Of a DNA stretch of 64,000 bases, positions 19,834 through 30,983 are shown in pieces. The position numbers and the translations under genes were made by a program. The notes under the pieces are model-generated. The model was not told where the DNA came from, ran no database searches, and saw nothing but the letters and a program-made list of their open reading frames with translations. Source of the DNA: Staphylococcus pettenkoferi. GTDB taxonomy: Bacteria; Bacillota; Bacilli; Staphylococcales; Staphylococcaceae. Numbering within the stretch: the first letter of the stretch is position 1; each line of letters starts with the position of its first letter. The stretch spans positions 310,001-374,000 of the forward strand of contig NZ_JANSKK010000007.1 in the NCBI RefSeq assembly GCF_026659735.1, read 5' to 3'.

Positions 19834-20922
19834 CTAAAGTTCACCGTTATTGTACTTGTCGATTAAAGGCTTTAGCTCATCATAGAAGTGGTTAAACTCA
19901 TTGAGATCCATTTGTTGACCGCTGTCACTTAGCGCGACTGACGGATCAGGGTGAACTTCTGCCATAACACCGTCTGCACCTACAGCTAATGCTGCTTTGG
20001 CAGTTGGTAACATGATATCTTTGCGACCTGTACTATGTGTTACATCAACCATCACAGGTAAATGTGTACCTTGTTTCAGAATAGGTACTGAAGAAATGTC
20101 TAGTGTGTTACGCGTTGCATTCTCGTACGTACGAATACCGCGTTCGCAAAGGATGATGTTCTGATTACCTTCTGAAGCGATGTATTCTGCTGCTTTAATA
20201 AATTCTTCAATCGTCGCTGATAATCCACGTTTAAGTAAAATCGGTTTATTCGTACGCCCCGCTTCTTTCAATAGCTCAAAGTTATGCATATTACGTGCAC
20301 CAATTTGGAAGACATCCACATATTGATCTGCCATCTCGAAGTCTGCAGGATTAACAATTTCACTCACGATATTTAAATTGTATTTATCTTTCGTGTTCTT
20401 TAAGATCTTGAGTCCTTCTTCCCCTAAACCTTGGAAATCGTAAGGAGAAGTACGTGGTTTGAAGGCACCGCCACGAATAAATTTCTCACCTTTGCTCGCT
20501 AAGTCTTCAGCTACTGCATCCACTTGTTCTTGAGACTCAACGGAACATGGTCCGAAGACGAATGATTTGTTGCCGTCGCCGATTGCACCACCATTGTCAA
20601 AGTGAACGACAGTATCTTCCGGCTTCAGTTTACGTGACACATATAAGTGTTTTTCATTGTCTACTTTCTGTAAATCTGTAGAAGCTTTGAAGATTTCTTT
20701 AAATAGTTGCTTAATTACACTGTCTGAGAAAGGTCCTTCATTCTTATCGATAAGCGCATTTAACATTTCCTTCTCACGCTTAGGATCATAAACTGTAATT
20801 CCTTGTTTGCGTTTGACATCACCGATTTTTTTCGCCACTTTACCTCTTTGAGTTAATAAATCGAGTAATTGTTCATTGATATTAAAAATTTCTTCTCTGT
20901 ATTGTTGTAATTCGTCAGTCAT
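19834..20922 (-). CDS. aroG: Bifunctional chorismate mutase / 3-deoxy-7-phosphoheptulonate synthase
   Basis: This is the first enzyme of the shikimate pathway (PEP + erythrose-4-phosphate to DAHP) with an N-terminal chorismate mutase domain (about 1-85) that acts as the feedback sensor for prephenate and chorismate. The 362-residue length is typical of the Bacillus AroA(G) type; conserved blocks such as [19 protein letters not shown] and VDVTHSTGR are present. The ATG at 20920-20922 follows AGAGGTG; the GTG nine bases upstream overlaps that site and is rejected. Confidence 0.96.
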   Translation of the reverse strand: MTDELQQYREEIFNINEQLLDLLTQRGKVAKKIGDVKRKQGITVYDPKREKEMLNALIDKNEGPFSDSVIKQLFKEIFKASTDLQKVDNEKHLYVSRKLKPEDTVVHFDNGGAIGDGNKSFVFGPCSVESQEQVDAVAEDLASKGEKFIRGGAFKPRTSPYDFQGLGEEGLKILKNTKDKYNLNIVSEIVNPADFEMADQYVDVFQIGARNMHNFELLKEAGRTNKPILLKRGLSATIEEFIKAAEYIASEGNQNIILCERGIRTYENATRNTLDISSVPILKQGTHLPVMVDVTHSTGRKDIMLPTAKAALAVGADGVMAEVHPDPSVALSDSGQQMDLNEFNHFYDELKPLIDKYNNGEL

Positions 20923-21119
20923 AATTTTCACCTCTATGTATAGTCATGTTATATCTTGCTTTAAAGCGATAAAATATTTAGTATTGTTCATTCTAACAAT
21001 TAACGTGAAACACTTCAAATAAGTTACATATTTCTTTTGTAATTCAATAGCTCTAATGTGCCGAGTCATCTTCACCTCTATAATGAGTCAGCATAGTCTT
21101 TTACTTCACTAAAAGCAAA

Positions 21120-21157
21120 AAGGTTCAAGTCAGGTTGTTATGTTTGACTTGAACCTT
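21120..21157 (-). terminator. Terminator of the ytxG-ytxH transcript
   Basis: AAGGTTCAAGTC at 21120-21131 pairs perfectly with GACTTGAACCTT at 21146-21157; on the minus strand a T-rich tail follows. Confidence 0.85.
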
Positions 21158-21220
21158 GTGCGTAATGAGCGGCCTCAATTTGAAAAAGCTCATTACTCAT
21201 CGCTTTAAAGTGCTCAATAT

Positions 21221-22993
21221 TTATTTATCGTCGAAAGTACGTTTTTCGATTTTGCTCTTCGTCTTCTTACCTTTTGTATTGTTTGATTTATTGTTGTAAG
21301 AAGGCACGGATTGTTGATCTTTCGTCGTATCTACAGTTGAGCTCTCTGTTGCTGAAGCAATGTTATTTTTACTTTGTTTTGATGATTTGCCAGCTTTATC
21401 GTGTTGGATATGACCATTTTCAAATGATGCTTTTGAATGTGTTTGTGGTGCTGATTTTTTAGCATCTTTAGGTTGAGTTACATTTTGTTTCTTAGATGAT
21501 GATTTAGATTGTGATTTGGGACCTTTGGCATTTGATTTCTTTTGTGCACTTGCTGTCTTTTTCTTCGCAGTTGTTTGTTGTGATTTGTTAGAAGAAGTTG
21601 ATGTTTTCTTCGTATTCTTAGCCTTGGATGTTGAAGCTGCTTTTGTCGTTGTTGTAGATTTCTTCTTGTTAGAAGTTGACTGTTGAGAAGTTTGAGCTTT
21701 TTTATTTTGACCTTGCTTTTTAGCATCTTTTTGTGCAGCTTTTTGAGCTTTGGTGTACGCAACCACTGCTTTGGCATATGATGGCGCTTTATCAATAGAC
21801 TCAGCTATGAGTGCTGGAACAATATAAGGTTTAGCAACCTTTGTGATTGGTGTTTCAGTCATTAAGGCTTCTGTACGTGTAGCTACTTTAGTATCTTGCT
21901 TCATACGTGCTTGTTTATCTTTTGCTGCTTTCGCAAGACTTTGACCTTGAATTGACGTGCTTGGTTTACCGACTAAGTGTGGCACTTTAAATGATTGCCC
22001 AGGGTTTGCAATTGGTGCTTCAGCAAATAATTGGCGCGTTTGTTCAGCGACTTTACTGTTTGTGTTCATCGCTTGCTTTTTATCTTTAGCTGCACGAGCC
22101 AATTCAGCACTACCACTACTTTGGCCTAATAAATTTGGCACTTCGAAACCTTTACGTGGTGATGCAATTCCGGGACTCGCGAGTAATGCGTCAGTACGTT
22201 GTGCTACAGTCTTATCTTCTTGAAGCTGAGTACGTTTCTGTTGAGACGCTTGAGCAAGACGTTGAGCTGGTGAATGTTGATCTTTGTCGACCTGATGTAA
22301 AGCATCGTTTTTCTCTTCTTCCTCTAGTTGAATCGCTGCTTGTTGTGCTTCTCGTTCTTGCGCTGTAGGTTCTTGATTTGAATTGATTTGATTCAATTCA
22401 GTTCCTTGCTTATGTTGTGCATCTGAAGATGAGGAAGATGTTGTTTCCTGTTGAGTTGCTGTTGTTGTACTATCTGATAAATCATTAGTTTCTTCTTTAA
22501 TCGCTCTTTGTTGTGCATTTAACTCTTGTTGTGATGGTGTTTCAGATTCATCTATATTCTCAAGACCTGAATCAGTCGTTTCTCGTTCTGATAAAATGTT
22601 CTCTTGGCCCACTGGAGAAGTGTCAGATAGTTGGTGATCAGAACTTTCTTGTTGAATGGCAGCTTGTTGTGCACTGAGTTCATCAGAAGACGGTGTTTGA
22701 TCTGCATTGTAAGCATGTCCAATGCGACCTTTAATCGTTTCGACTTGATCCTCAGCTAAAGCTTGCTCTTGGCGTGTCGTTTCGTGGAGGTGTTGATCAA
22801 ATTGCACTTCCTCTTGAGGCACTTGTTTTTTCTTCTTCGCTTTATTGTTAGCAAATAAACCGATAGCTGAACCAATGACGGTTCCGAAGACGAAGCCAAA
22901 GACGAAATTATTAGGTTGATAGCGACTCGTATGAGGTCTCATAGTGTAATCTTGCTCGCCTCTTTCATAGTCGTCGCGATTATAATGTTGCAT
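21221..22993 (-). CDS. YtxH-type general stress protein with long repeat-bearing, Lys/Ser/Thr-rich tail
   Basis: The first 60 of 590 residues form a YtxH-like module: a hydrophobic segment at about 31-48 followed by Lys-rich sequence. The rest is hydrophilic and probably disordered. Residues 85-220 contain three copies of a short Glu/Gln motif built on AQQxAIxxE; residues 250-410 contain three degenerate copies of a block of about 50 residues (VAxRTxAL...P.I..P...F.VPxLxG...AxAAKDKxxxM); the last 170 residues are almost only Lys, Ser, Thr, Gln and Ala. S. aureus has a similar protein here, once described as caldesmon-like. Co-transcribed with ytxG from a sigma-B promoter. Function unknown. 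Confidence 0.75.
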   Translation of the reverse strand: MQHYNRDDYERGEQDYTMRPHTSRYQPNNFVFGFVFGTVIGSAIGLFANNKAKKKKQVPQEEVQFDQHLHETTRQEQALAEDQVETIKGRIGHAYNADQTPSSDELSAQQAAIQQESSDHQLSDTSPVGQENILSERETTDSGLENIDESETPSQQELNAQQRAIKEETNDLSDSTTTATQQETTSSSSSDAQHKQGTELNQINSNQEPTAQEREAQQAAIQLEEEEKNDALHQVDKDQHSPAQRLAQASQQKRTQLQEDKTVAQRTDALLASPGIASPRKGFEVPNLLGQSSGSAELARAAKDKKQAMNTNSKVAEQTRQLFAEAPIANPGQSFKVPHLVGKPSTSIQGQSLAKAAKDKQARMKQDTKVATRTEALMTETPITKVAKPYIVPALIAESIDKAPSYAKAVVAYTKAQKAAQKDAKKQGQNKKAQTSQQSTSNKKKSTTTTKAASTSKAKNTKKTSTSSNKSQQTTAKKKTASAQKKSNAKGPKSQSKSSSKKQNVTQPKDAKKSAPQTHSKASFENGHIQHDKAGKSSKQSKNNIASATESSTVDTTKDQQSVPSYNNKSNNTKGKKTKSKIEKRTFDDK

Positions 22994-23071
22994 ATTTAAA
23001 GCCTCCTATAACAAATGCACTTAAACAAAGTGTAATACCTCATTTAAGTGCATTATGATATTAAGTATAAT

Positions 23072-23566
23072 TTATTTTTTCTCTACGTGTGTAGTATAGC
23101 TTGCATTGCGATCGTTAGCTACACTGTTTGATTTGTAGTTTGCACTTTCTCTACGTTGTCTTCTGTTTTGCCATTTGTCAGCAATTTCCATTGCTACATT
23201 TGACCATTGGACAACTTGTGAAATTTTGTCTTCGTTTTGAGAAATATTATGCGTAATAGAGTTTGTTACACGGTCAACTGAACCGTTAAGCGTTTGAACT
23301 GAGTCGCCGATACCTTTCACAGCATCTACTACTGAGTTTAAACGTTCAACTTTGCCTTGGATATCTTCAGTTAAACGGTTTACTTTGTGTAGTAAATCAG
23401 TTGATTCACGCGTAATACCTTGAACTTGACCTTCTACACCATCAAGTGTTTTCGCAACATGGTCTAAGTTTTTCTTAACTGAAACGAGCACGACAACGAT
23501 TCCAATACATAGAATTAAGAATGCAATCGCTGCGATAATTCCAGCAATGGGTAAAATCCATTCCAT
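23072..23566 (-). CDS. ytxG: YtxG-like DUF948 general stress protein
   Basis: The 164-residue protein has one N-terminal membrane helix (about 5-28) and an amphipathic, coiled-coil-like DUF948 region with regularly spaced Val/Leu at about 30-110, then a basic tail. GGAGGC precedes the ATG. It is the first gene of a two-gene stress unit with the YtxH-type protein, matching B. subtilis ytxGH next to murC, and has a consensus sigma-B promoter. Molecular role unknown. Confidence 0.82.
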   Translation of the reverse strand: MEWILPIAGIIAAIAFLILCIGIVVVLVSVKKNLDHVAKTLDGVEGQVQGITRESTDLLHKVNRLTEDIQGKVERLNSVVDAVKGIGDSVQTLNGSVDRVTNSITHNISQNEDKISQVVQWSNVAMEIADKWQNRRQRRESANYKSNSVANDRNASYTTHVEKK

Positions 23567-23608
23567 TAAAAACGCCTCCTAAAATACATATGTTGTTATT
23601 TATTTTAA

Positions 23609-23633
23609 ATACCCAACTTATTTTAACATAAAC
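23609..23633 (-). promoter_or_regulatory. Sigma-B promoter of ytxG-ytxH
   Basis: On the minus strand GTTTAT (23628-23633), a 13-base spacer and GGGTAT (23609-23614) match the staphylococcal sigma-B consensus GTTTWW-N12-15-GGGWAT. It lies about 45 bases before the ytxG start, consistent with a general stress operon. Confidence 0.85.
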
Positions 23634-23646
23634 ATCAGTTATGGTA

Positions 23647-24960
23647 TTAAAATTCAGTTATTTTACCAGCATGAGTGGTATAGGCACGCAAGACTTTCTG
23701 AATGTCTCCAGCACCCATGAACAAGATGACAGCGGAAGGATAGTCATCGAGTTGATCGACAGTATCTTCGCTGATCAACTGCGCTCCATCGATTCGATCG
23801 ATTAAATCTTGAATCGTTAGCTCACCACTGTTCTCACGTATAGAGCCGAAGATATCGCATAAGAAGACATGATCTGACTCACTTAAGCTTTCCGCAAATT
23901 CATCGAGAAAGGCTTGCGTACGTGTGAATGTGTGCGGTTGAAAGACTGAAATAACTTTCTTGTTCGGATATTTCTTACGTGCTGATTCAATTGTAGCATT
24001 AATCTCTCTCGGATGGTGAGCATAATCGTCAACAAGAACCTGATCTCCAAGCTCTGACTCATTGAAACGACGTTTAACGCCGCCAAATGTTTCTAACGCT
24101 TCCTTAATGTTCTCAACATCTAAACTTTCGAAATAACATACTGCAATCACAGCAAGCGCATTGAGAATATTGTGATCGCCATATTGTGGAGATAAGAAAG
24201 TATCGTAATATTTACCTTCGATATAAACATCAAATTGTGTACCTACATCACTAATTTGAATATTTTGCGCATAAATATCATTATCACTATCTAGCCCATA
24301 GTAATAAACAGGGACATCAACAGATAACTTACGAAGATAGTCGTCTCCGCCCCACGCAATAATCGCTTTTTTAACATTATCAGCCATTTCTTGAAAAGCA
24401 CTAAAAACATCATCAATGTCTTTAAAGTAATCTGGATGGTCGAAGTCCACGTTTGTCATAATCGCATAGTCAGGATGATAGCTGAGGAAATGACGACGGT
24501 ATTCACAGGCTTCGAAAGCAAAGTAATCGCTCGCTGGAATACCTAAACCAGTGCCGTCACCGATGAGGAACGACGTCTTCTTGTCGCCATTCATCACATG
24601 AGATAATAATCCTGTTGTTGACGTCTTGCCATGTGCGCCAGTCACCGCCACTGATGTGTATTGATTAATCACGTGAGCTAGGAAATCATGATAACGAATA
24701 ATTTCTAAGTTTAAATCACGCGCTCTGACAATTTCTTCGTGTGTATCTGGAAATGCATTCCCTTGAATCACGGTCATACCTTCGTGAATATTGTCCGCAC
24801 TGAAAGGAAGCACTTTGATTCCTTTATTCTTTAAAGCCACTTCGGTAAATACATACTGATCGATATCTGAGCCTTGAACTTCATGGCCTAAATCGTGCAT
24901 GATTTGAGCTAAAGAACTCATCCCTGAGCCTTTGATACCAACGAAGTGATAGTGGGTCAT
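23647..24960 (-). CDS. murC: UDP-N-acetylmuramate--L-alanine ligase
   Basis: MurC adds the first L-Ala to UDP-MurNAc in peptidoglycan precursor synthesis. The 437-residue protein has the N-terminal [11 protein letters not shown] nucleotide block, the ATP P-loop [10 protein letters not shown] at about 108-117 and the [10 protein letters not shown] block in the central domain. The ATG at 24958-24960 follows AAGGAG; three extra upstream codons are rejected. It follows sftA by 26 bases on the same strand, so the two are probably one unit linking wall synthesis and septum-coupled DNA segregation. Confidence 0.97.
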   Translation of the reverse strand: MTHYHFVGIKGSGMSSLAQIMHDLGHEVQGSDIDQYVFTEVALKNKGIKVLPFSADNIHEGMTVIQGNAFPDTHEEIVRARDLNLEIIRYHDFLAHVINQYTSVAVTGAHGKTSTTGLLSHVMNGDKKTSFLIGDGTGLGIPASDYFAFEACEYRRHFLSYHPDYAIMTNVDFDHPDYFKDIDDVFSAFQEMADNVKKAIIAWGGDDYLRKLSVDVPVYYYGLDSDNDIYAQNIQISDVGTQFDVYIEGKYYDTFLSPQYGDHNILNALAVIAVCYFESLDVENIKEALETFGGVKRRFNESELGDQVLVDDYAHHPREINATIESARKKYPNKKVISVFQPHTFTRTQAFLDEFAESLSESDHVFLCDIFGSIRENSGELTIQDLIDRIDGAQLISEDTVDQLDDYPSAVILFMGAGDIQKVLRAYTTHAGKITEF

Positions 24961-24986
24961 AATTAACAACTCCTTAAATCCTTTAA

Positions 24987-27900
24987 TTAAATCTGTTCTA
25001 AATCAGCTTCGGTTATATATACATCTCGTGGTTTAGACCCGTTTGCTCCTGAGATATAACCGAGTTGCTCTAGTTGGTCTACGATACGTGCTGCACGATT
25101 ATATCCAATTTGGAAATGTCTTTGTATAAGTGAAGTTGATATATTACCCTCTTGAACCATAAAGTGACATACATCCATAAAGAGTTCATCTTTAGGTTGA
25201 TTTTCGTTTTTCTTTAACAGTTCTTGCTCTTCAAATAGATAATCTGGTTCACGTTGTTTCTTAATGTAGTCGACAACCTCATCAATTTCCTCATCAGAAA
25301 CAAAGGTACCTTGAACTCGAATTGGTTTATTCATACCGCTTCCGAGATACAACATATCACCGTAACCTAAGAGTCTTTCAGCACCACCGCTATCTAAGAT
25401 CGTGCGTGAATCGACACTTGAAGAAACCATAAAGGCGATACGTGTCGGAATGTTAGCTTTAATCAATCCTGTGATGACATTCACTGAAGGACGTTGTGTG
25501 GCTACTAACATGTGAATACCACATGCACGTGCTTTTTGAGCGATACGTGCAATCGATTGCTCAACCTCTTGTGGTGACATCATCATGAGATCTGCCAACT
25601 CATCGATAACGATTACGATTTTAGGCATACGATCTTCGTACGCTGCTTTCTTATTAAAAGCAGTAATGTTACGCACATGGTATTTCGCAAATAATTTATA
25701 ACGGCGTTCCATCTCATCCACAGCCCATTTCAAGCTTTGTGTTGCCGCTTTAACGTCAGTAATTACCGGCGATACAAGATGAGGTAAATCGTTGTAAGGT
25801 GCTAGCTCAACCATCTTAGGATCAATGAGTAATAGACGTAACTCTTCTGGGTGATTCTTATATAGTAAAGACATCAATATACTATTGATACATACCGATT
25901 TACCTGAACCTGTTGCACCAGCAATGAGTGCGTGAGGTGTCTTCGCAATATCCATCAATAATGGTTCATTGTTGATGCGATAACCCATTGCTACGGTTAA
26001 CTTAGACTCTGCATTCTTAAAGCTATCTGTTTCAATAATAGAGCGTAAATTCACTTTCGTAGCTGAATTATTAGGTACTTCAATACCGACTAAGCTCGTT
26101 CCAGGTATCGGAGCCTCGATTCGAATATCTTTCGCTGCAAGTGCCATCTTAATATCATCTTGAAGTGCTGTGATGCGTGAGACTTTCACACCCTTTTCAA
26201 CAGAAAGTTCGAAACGCGTCACACTTGGACCTTCTGTAACGTGTTGAACCTCGGCGGGTACATTGAAGTAGTAGAACGCATCATTAAGCTCTTCTCTCTT
26301 CTCATTGATCCATGCCTCATCAATTTCATGCGCTTCAGGCTCTTCCAGTAAATTGATATTTGGCAAGTTCAAATTCGGCCCTTTGCGTATTTGTTGCTTC
26401 GGTTGTTGTGTAGATGATGCTTCTTGTTGACGTGTAGTCACTCCCGTTTGGTGTGTATCTGCCATATTTTGAGTATTTGAATTGTCATTTTCAGGAACAT
26501 CATTTTGGCTTCCATTCATTTCTTGAGATGGCTGTACATAAGGCTGTTCTGTTGGGTCATCTTGCTGAAGAGTTGTACTGTTCTCTTCTTGATCCTCTTG
26601 GTGACTTTCGCCACTTACTTGAGTTTGTTGATTAAAAGTTTGTTGCCTACGCTGTTGTTGGTGTTCATTCTGTTCATGTGCATGCATAGAATTATGCGTT
26701 GATGATTGCGCTTCATTATCTCTAAATTGCGTATCCGTTTCAACACCTAAATGATTATTGACATCTTGTTCATGTTTATGATGCGCTTCAGAAGATTCAC
26801 GACTTGTATCTGTGTGTGAATTAGAAGTCTCATCATTCTGTTGTTGTGCATCGTTTTGAGTTTCAGCTTTAGTTACAGTGTCTGTTTCAGATTCTTGTGT
26901 GTCATTATGTCGAGAGTCACTTTCAGAAGCCATTGGTTTGCTCGTTGAGTGAGTGGATGATGGTGTATCACTTGTGCGAGCTTGTTGGGTATGAGTTGAA
27001 TTCATTTCAGGCTTCAACTCTGGCTCTTTAACTGTATAATCTTTCTTTTTACGATCCATTGCACGTTTGCGATCTGATGGTGTCATTAAGACGTTAAACG
27101 GTTTTGCACCTTTACGTATTTTTGGTTTTTGCTTAGATGCAGCATGTTGACCTTTCTGATCTTGTGACTGAGATTGTTGTTGACCTTGTTTACGTTCTTC
27201 TGAATGAGATGATTCTTCCTGTTTGTCGTCTTCGTGTTCCCCATCTGATGGAGTAACTTGCTCCTCTGACTGTTCTTGTTCTTCTTGAGTTGGATCCGCA
27301 GTAGTTGCATTAGCTACACCTTGATGTTCTGTAGAGTCCTTTTTATCGGCTACATAGTCTGAGTCATCTACTAACGGTTGATCATCTGTTGTTTTTTCAA
27401 GTTGAGATTGCGCATCCTCTTGTTGCTGTGCGCCTTCTTGTCGTTGCGATATTGTATCATTTGCTTCTTCTTTTGCATCTAAGTCGTTTTGAGGTGACAT
27501 CAAATCCTCAGAGGACTCGGTTTCATCATCACTTTTAACCTCATTAGACTCTGCAAGATGCTCTGCTTGATCTTGAGACTCATCCTCATCTAAATCACGG
27601 TACTGTGCGTCAGTCACCTCTTGATTATTGAAGCCATCATAAGATTGAGTATGCACATTAGCATTATCTTGAGACGTTTGCGATGTTTGTTGAGGTTCTT
27701 GAACATCCTCCGCACTGCCGTCTACTTCTTGACTTTCCATCTCCTCTTCTGATTGATCAGCTGTCTCCGCTTCGTCAGATAGTTGATGTGAGTCTGAAGA
27801 TGACTCTTGAATCGCATGCTCATTTGCAGAATCTGTAGCAGTGGCATCTACTGTGACATTGCTTTCGTCAACCTGTTGCACATTACGCACATCATCCAGA

Positions 27901-29033
27901 TTCACCTCTTCATAGTTAAAATGAGAAGTGGAATCTTCATTAACGTCAGTATTTGTCTCACCTTGTTGTAGTGAATCTTGATCGTCTGTGACCTCGTCTA
28001 GTGAGCTTTCACCTATGTAACGTTTCGCCTGATTAGCATACATTTCATCAATGGCACGTTGTACACTATCCTCTTCTTCGTCATGCTGTTGTTGACGTTT
28101 CTGTTGTAGTGCTTTCTTAAACTGACGTTTTTGCAGCACTTTGCGTTCACGTTCACGACGAATTTCTTCCACGATTTGAGAAGCATAAATATTTTCAATA
28201 TTAATCGTATTATTGCGGGAACGTGCACGTGTATTTGAACGCTGTGTTGTGCTATTTCTTGATGCATCGTGAGAACGTGATGAATCCGCTTCAGTCTGCT
28301 GCCCGCTACGTTCTGGTTGTGAAGCTGGCTCATTCTGAGAGGATTGAGTATTCGTTTCTGAAGACGCGCTACGGTTATTCGCATCTTTATCAGAATAATT
28401 TAATGCATCAGTATCTTGCGTCCGGTAACTTTTATCAGGCTGTTGATTTTCGTGAGATTGCTCCTCTTCAACCGGTGGAATCACACCATTATCAAGCTTT
28501 CTTCGTTGATGCGTTCCAAAGATCGCTGATGGTACTTCAGATGCTTTGAACTCTCTTGTCGCATAGTTACGAGTTTGCGTATCTTGACCTCGTTTAGAAT
28601 GTGCACGTAATGCTTCAGTCTGAATGCTTTTACGTGGATGTGAACCACTCGGTTGAGTCTGACGTTGCGTTCGTGTTGAAGCGCTTGCACGTTCAAATGA
28701 TGGCGCATCATCATTGTGCTCTTGAACATGATGATCAACACGATGACGATGTCTTTTTCTAGAACGTGAAGGTGTTGTATCTTCTTCTTGTTGATGCGGC
28801 GTAAATCTCTCCTCACTTAACTCCTCGTGAGAAGCTGTTTCACGTTGCTCCTCTTCTAGCACGCGCATTGGAAATCTAAACTTACCTTTAGGTCGTTCAT
28901 ATATATCATTATTTTGAGGTAATAACGTATGTTGTTGATCATATTTGGCTTTTTGTCTTCTATGGCTACGTTTGTTGAGATAATCTTTATTAGGATTATC
29001 TTGTTCTCCAAATAATTTATCGAACCAGCTCAT
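24987..29033 (-). CDS. sftA: FtsK/SpoIIIE-family DNA translocase (SftA type)
   Basis: This ATP-driven motor moves chromosomal DNA away from the closing septum. It has 1348 residues: about 1-870 is a very long, charged Gln/Glu/Ser/Thr-rich low-complexity segment, about 890-1270 is the RecA-like motor with Walker A GATGSGKS at 1039-1046 and Walker B ending in Asp/Glu near 1143-1145, and 1283-1348 is the winged-helix gamma domain that reads oriented KOPS-like sequences. No membrane helices are seen, which with the ytpR-ytpQ neighbours points to soluble SftA rather than SpoIIIE. The tail is far longer than in B. subtilis SftA (about 950 residues in total). Confidence 0.92.
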   Translation of the reverse strand: MSWFDKLFGEQDNPNKDYLNKRSHRRQKAKYDQQHTLLPQNNDIYERPKGKFRFPMRVLEEEQRETASHEELSEERFTPHQQEEDTTPSRSRKRHRHRVDHHVQEHNDDAPSFERASASTRTQRQTQPSGSHPRKSIQTEALRAHSKRGQDTQTRNYATREFKASEVPSAIFGTHQRRKLDNGVIPPVEEEQSHENQQPDKSYRTQDTDALNYSDKDANNRSASSETNTQSSQNEPASQPERSGQQTEADSSRSHDASRNSTTQRSNTRARSRNNTINIENIYASQIVEEIRRERERKVLQKRQFKKALQQKRQQQHDEEEDSVQRAIDEMYANQAKRYIGESSLDEVTDDQDSLQQGETNTDVNEDSTSHFNYEEVNLDDVRNVQQVDESNVTVDATATDSANEHAIQESSSDSHQLSDEAETADQSEEEMESQEVDGSAEDVQEPQQTSQTSQDNANVHTQSYDGFNNQEVTDAQYRDLDEDESQDQAEHLAESNEVKSDDETESSEDLMSPQNDLDAKEEANDTISQRQEGAQQQEDAQSQLEKTTDDQPLVDDSDYVADKKDSTEHQGVANATTADPTQEEQEQSEEQVTPSDGEHEDDKQEESSHSEERKQGQQQSQSQDQKGQHAASKQKPKIRKGAKPFNVLMTPSDRKRAMDRKKKDYTVKEPELKPEMNSTHTQQARTSDTPSSTHSTSKPMASESDSRHNDTQESETDTVTKAETQNDAQQQNDETSNSHTDTSRESSEAHHKHEQDVNNHLGVETDTQFRDNEAQSSTHNSMHAHEQNEHQQQRRQQTFNQQTQVSGESHQEDQEENSTTLQQDDPTEQPYVQPSQEMNGSQNDVPENDNSNTQNMADTHQTGVTTRQQEASSTQQPKQQIRKGPNLNLPNINLLEEPEAHEIDEAWINEKREELNDAFYYFNVPAEVQHVTEGPSVTRFELSVEKGVKVSRITALQDDIKMALAAKDIRIEAPIPGTSLVGIEVPNNSATKVNLRSIIETDSFKNAESKLTVAMGYRINNEPLLMDIAKTPHALIAGATGSGKSVCINSILMSLLYKNHPEELRLLLIDPKMVELAPYNDLPHLVSPVITDVKAATQSLKWAVDEMERRYKLFAKYHVRNITAFNKKAAYEDRMPKIVIVIDELADLMMMSPQEVEQSIARIAQKARACGIHMLVATQRPSVNVITGLIKANIPTRIAFMVSSSVDSRTILDSGGAERLLGYGDMLYLGSGMNKPIRVQGTFVSDEEIDEVVDYIKKQREPDYLFEEQELLKKNENQPKDELFMDVCHFMVQEGNISTSLIQRHFQIGYNRAARIVDQLEQLGYISGANGSKPRDVYITEADLEQI

Positions 29034-29051
29034 ACTGTTCGTTACCTCCTT

Positions 29052-29648
29052 TTAGTCTTCGAAAAACGGTTGACCTACTGAATAACTGTCATCTAGCACC
29101 ATGATTCCTTTTTCTTTCGGTGCATTAGGTAAGTTCAGTTCTTTCATCGAGCATACCATTCCACTACTTGGTACGCCTCTAAGTTCAGCATCTTTAATCA
29201 CCATACCACTCGGCATAACTGCACCTACTTTAGCAACCACAACTTTTTGCTTCGCTTCAACATTAGGTGCACCACATACAATTTGTAATTCCTCATCACC
29301 GACATCGACTTTTAGAATGCTTAGTTTATCCGCATTCGGATGTTTTTCTTTGCTTACGACGTATCCCACGACGAATTTAGGTGATAAATCAACAGATAAT
29401 TGATAATTTACTCCTGCTTGGTCAAGTTGTTGTTGAAAAGCATTTACGAGATCTTCTGTTAACTTAATATGTCCGTTCCCTTCAACACCTGCTTTACTAG
29501 CTTCAAAGATATTAAATCCGACAACTTGATCTTCTTGATAAAGCGTTACAACATTTCCTTTCTTGTCATAATTAACAGGGCCTGTTACAGGTTCTAATTG
29601 AAGAAATGCAACATCCCCTACGCCTTCAGGATTATAGAATAAATTCAT
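29052..29648 (-). CDS. ytpR: YtpR family tRNA-binding protein
   Basis: The 198-residue protein has an N-terminal domain of unknown role followed by a tRNA-binding OB fold (about 90-195) like the N-terminal part of bacterial PheT, including the [16 protein letters not shown] strand and an IVCGAPNV motif. No catalytic role is known. It lies between ytpQ and sftA with gaps of 12-18 bases, an operon also found in Bacillus. Confidence 0.88.
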   Translation of the reverse strand: MNLFYNPEGVGDVAFLQLEPVTGPVNYDKKGNVVTLYQEDQVVGFNIFEASKAGVEGNGHIKLTEDLVNAFQQQLDQAGVNYQLSVDLSPKFVVGYVVSKEKHPNADKLSILKVDVGDEELQIVCGAPNVEAKQKVVVAKVGAVMPSGMVIKDAELRGVPSSGMVCSMKELNLPNAPKEKGIMVLDDSYSVGQPFFED

Positions 29649-29660
29649 TGAACAAACTCC

Positions 29661-30524
29661 TTATTTCTGATCTTTATTGTTATATTTCTGACGTGTCGCC
29701 TCTAAGCGTTGAATCACGTTAGGATTTCTCTTCTGTTTATTATTTTTACCTAGAATAAAGATAGGCTCTAAATGACCTTCTTCATAGCCAAATGATAGTG
29801 AGGTAATAGGCACAAGCCCTTTAGTGAAGAATTCCATCGTTAAGTGTGCCATCACATCATATCCCGTCTTGTTGCGAATATCTGCGATGATGAGCACATC
29901 TTGGTGCGGAATCGCGACAAGCATTTCTCCTTCACACTGTTGCTCGAATTCGTTAAGAAAACGCGTGTTGAGAATACGACTTGCATCATAACCATCATTG
30001 GAATTGACAAAATAAAAGATATTCCCTTTCACTTCGTCAGTTTTATAGGGATTATCTAATTTACGGACATTAAATAATGCCATTTCTTTCAGTTGTTGTT
30101 TCGTAATTTGAAGTTCTTTCAACATGTCTTCATCGATTAAGCGATAAGATTTACCGAGATCTAACGCATAGTAAGTTAATGTTTCTGCAGTATGTTCTTC
30201 GTAAACGAAAGGTGTGCCTTCATTATTTTCTTTTTGAAAGCTCGGTGCTCTCATTACAGGCATCACTTTGATATCATTTAAGTCTTCTAAGGCTGTGCCA
30301 CCCATTTGTGAAATAGCTTCTTCCACATAATAGACAATTTCGTCTACGATATCTTCTTTTTGTTCTTTATATTTAGCAACGATAGATTGTAGCTTTACCG
30401 TTACACCTTTATGATTATCAGTACGATAGATACGTAAAGTTTCTTCTTCACGATCGTAACTAAATTTAACATCTAAATGCTTTAAGCGAGATTTAAGTTT
30501 ATCTCTCATTTGAAAGACGTTCAT
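29661..30524 (-). CDS. ytpQ: YtpQ, DUF1444 family protein
   Basis: The 287-residue soluble protein belongs to the YtpQ/DUF1444 family, whose function is unknown. It is hydrophilic with no signal or membrane segment. The ATG at 30522-30524 follows AGAGGAG; three codons upstream are excluded. It heads the ytpQ-ytpR-sftA-murC cluster after a hairpin that separates it from ytpP. Confidence 0.85.
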   Translation of the reverse strand: MNVFQMRDKLKSRLKHLDVKFSYDREEETLRIYRTDNHKGVTVKLQSIVAKYKEQKEDIVDEIVYYVEEAISQMGGTALEDLNDIKVMPVMRAPSFQKENNEGTPFVYEEHTAETLTYYALDLGKSYRLIDEDMLKELQITKQQLKEMALFNVRKLDNPYKTDEVKGNIFYFVNSNDGYDASRILNTRFLNEFEQQCEGEMLVAIPHQDVLIIADIRNKTGYDVMAHLTMEFFTKGLVPITSLSFGYEEGHLEPIFILGKNNKQKRNPNVIQRLEATRQKYNNKDQK

Positions 30525-30569
30525 ACTCAACACTCCTCTAAGCGTTTCTCTCTACAGTTTACAATAAAT

Positions 30570-30609
30570 ATACCCTTACGAACAGAAAAAAAGTGGTTTG
30601 TAAGGGTAT
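30570..30609 (-). terminator. Hairpin between ytpP and ytpQ
   Basis: ATACCCTTAC at 30570-30579 pairs with GTAAGGGTAT at 30600-30609. On the minus strand the following bases are AT-rich without a clean T-run, so termination may be partial. Confidence 0.55.
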
Positions 30610-30643
30610 TGTTTTTAACATTATAGTGAAATTCCTCTCTCTT

Positions 30644-30964
30644 TTATGCTTCTGATGCTAATTCAGAAAGGAATTGATCAATTTGTTCGATAGATTTACG
30701 TTCTTTGCCGATGTAGCTACCTAACAACTCATCGTTGCTATAGACTAAGAAACTCGGAATGCCCATAATATCATGCTGAGCACATAAATCAATAAATTGG
30801 TCACGGTCGACTGAAACGAAATCAAAGTCATCATATTTTTCTTCTAATTGAGGTAAATCGGGTTCAATTACTCTGCAATCTGGGCACCAAGTCGCTGTGA
30901 ACATAAATACGACCTTACCTTGTTTATAGTCTGCAAACTGTTGTTCATTTTCTAGCTTTTTCAT
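30644..30964 (-). CDS. ytpP: Thioredoxin-like protein YtpP
   Basis: This 106-residue thioredoxin fold has the active-site motif Cys27-Pro-Asp-Cys30 and a cis-Pro in the GIPSF block, so a cytosolic thiol-disulfide role is likely. The dipeptide PD replaces the GP of classical thioredoxin. The ATG at 30962-30964 follows AAGGAAGG; a GTG just upstream is rejected. It lies 19 bases after the M42 peptidase gene and is co-transcribed with it. Confidence 0.9.
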   Translation of the reverse strand: MKKLENEQQFADYKQGKVVFMFTATWCPDCRVIEPDLPQLEEKYDDFDFVSVDRDQFIDLCAQHDIMGIPSFLVYSNDELLGSYIGKERKSIEQIDQFLSELASEA

Positions 30965-30983
30965 CACTTCAACCTTCCTTTAT

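Noticed and set aside
22135..22368. Plus-strand frames inside the repeat-rich YtxH-type gene
   Set aside because: Shadows of a biased, low-complexity coding strand on the opposite side.
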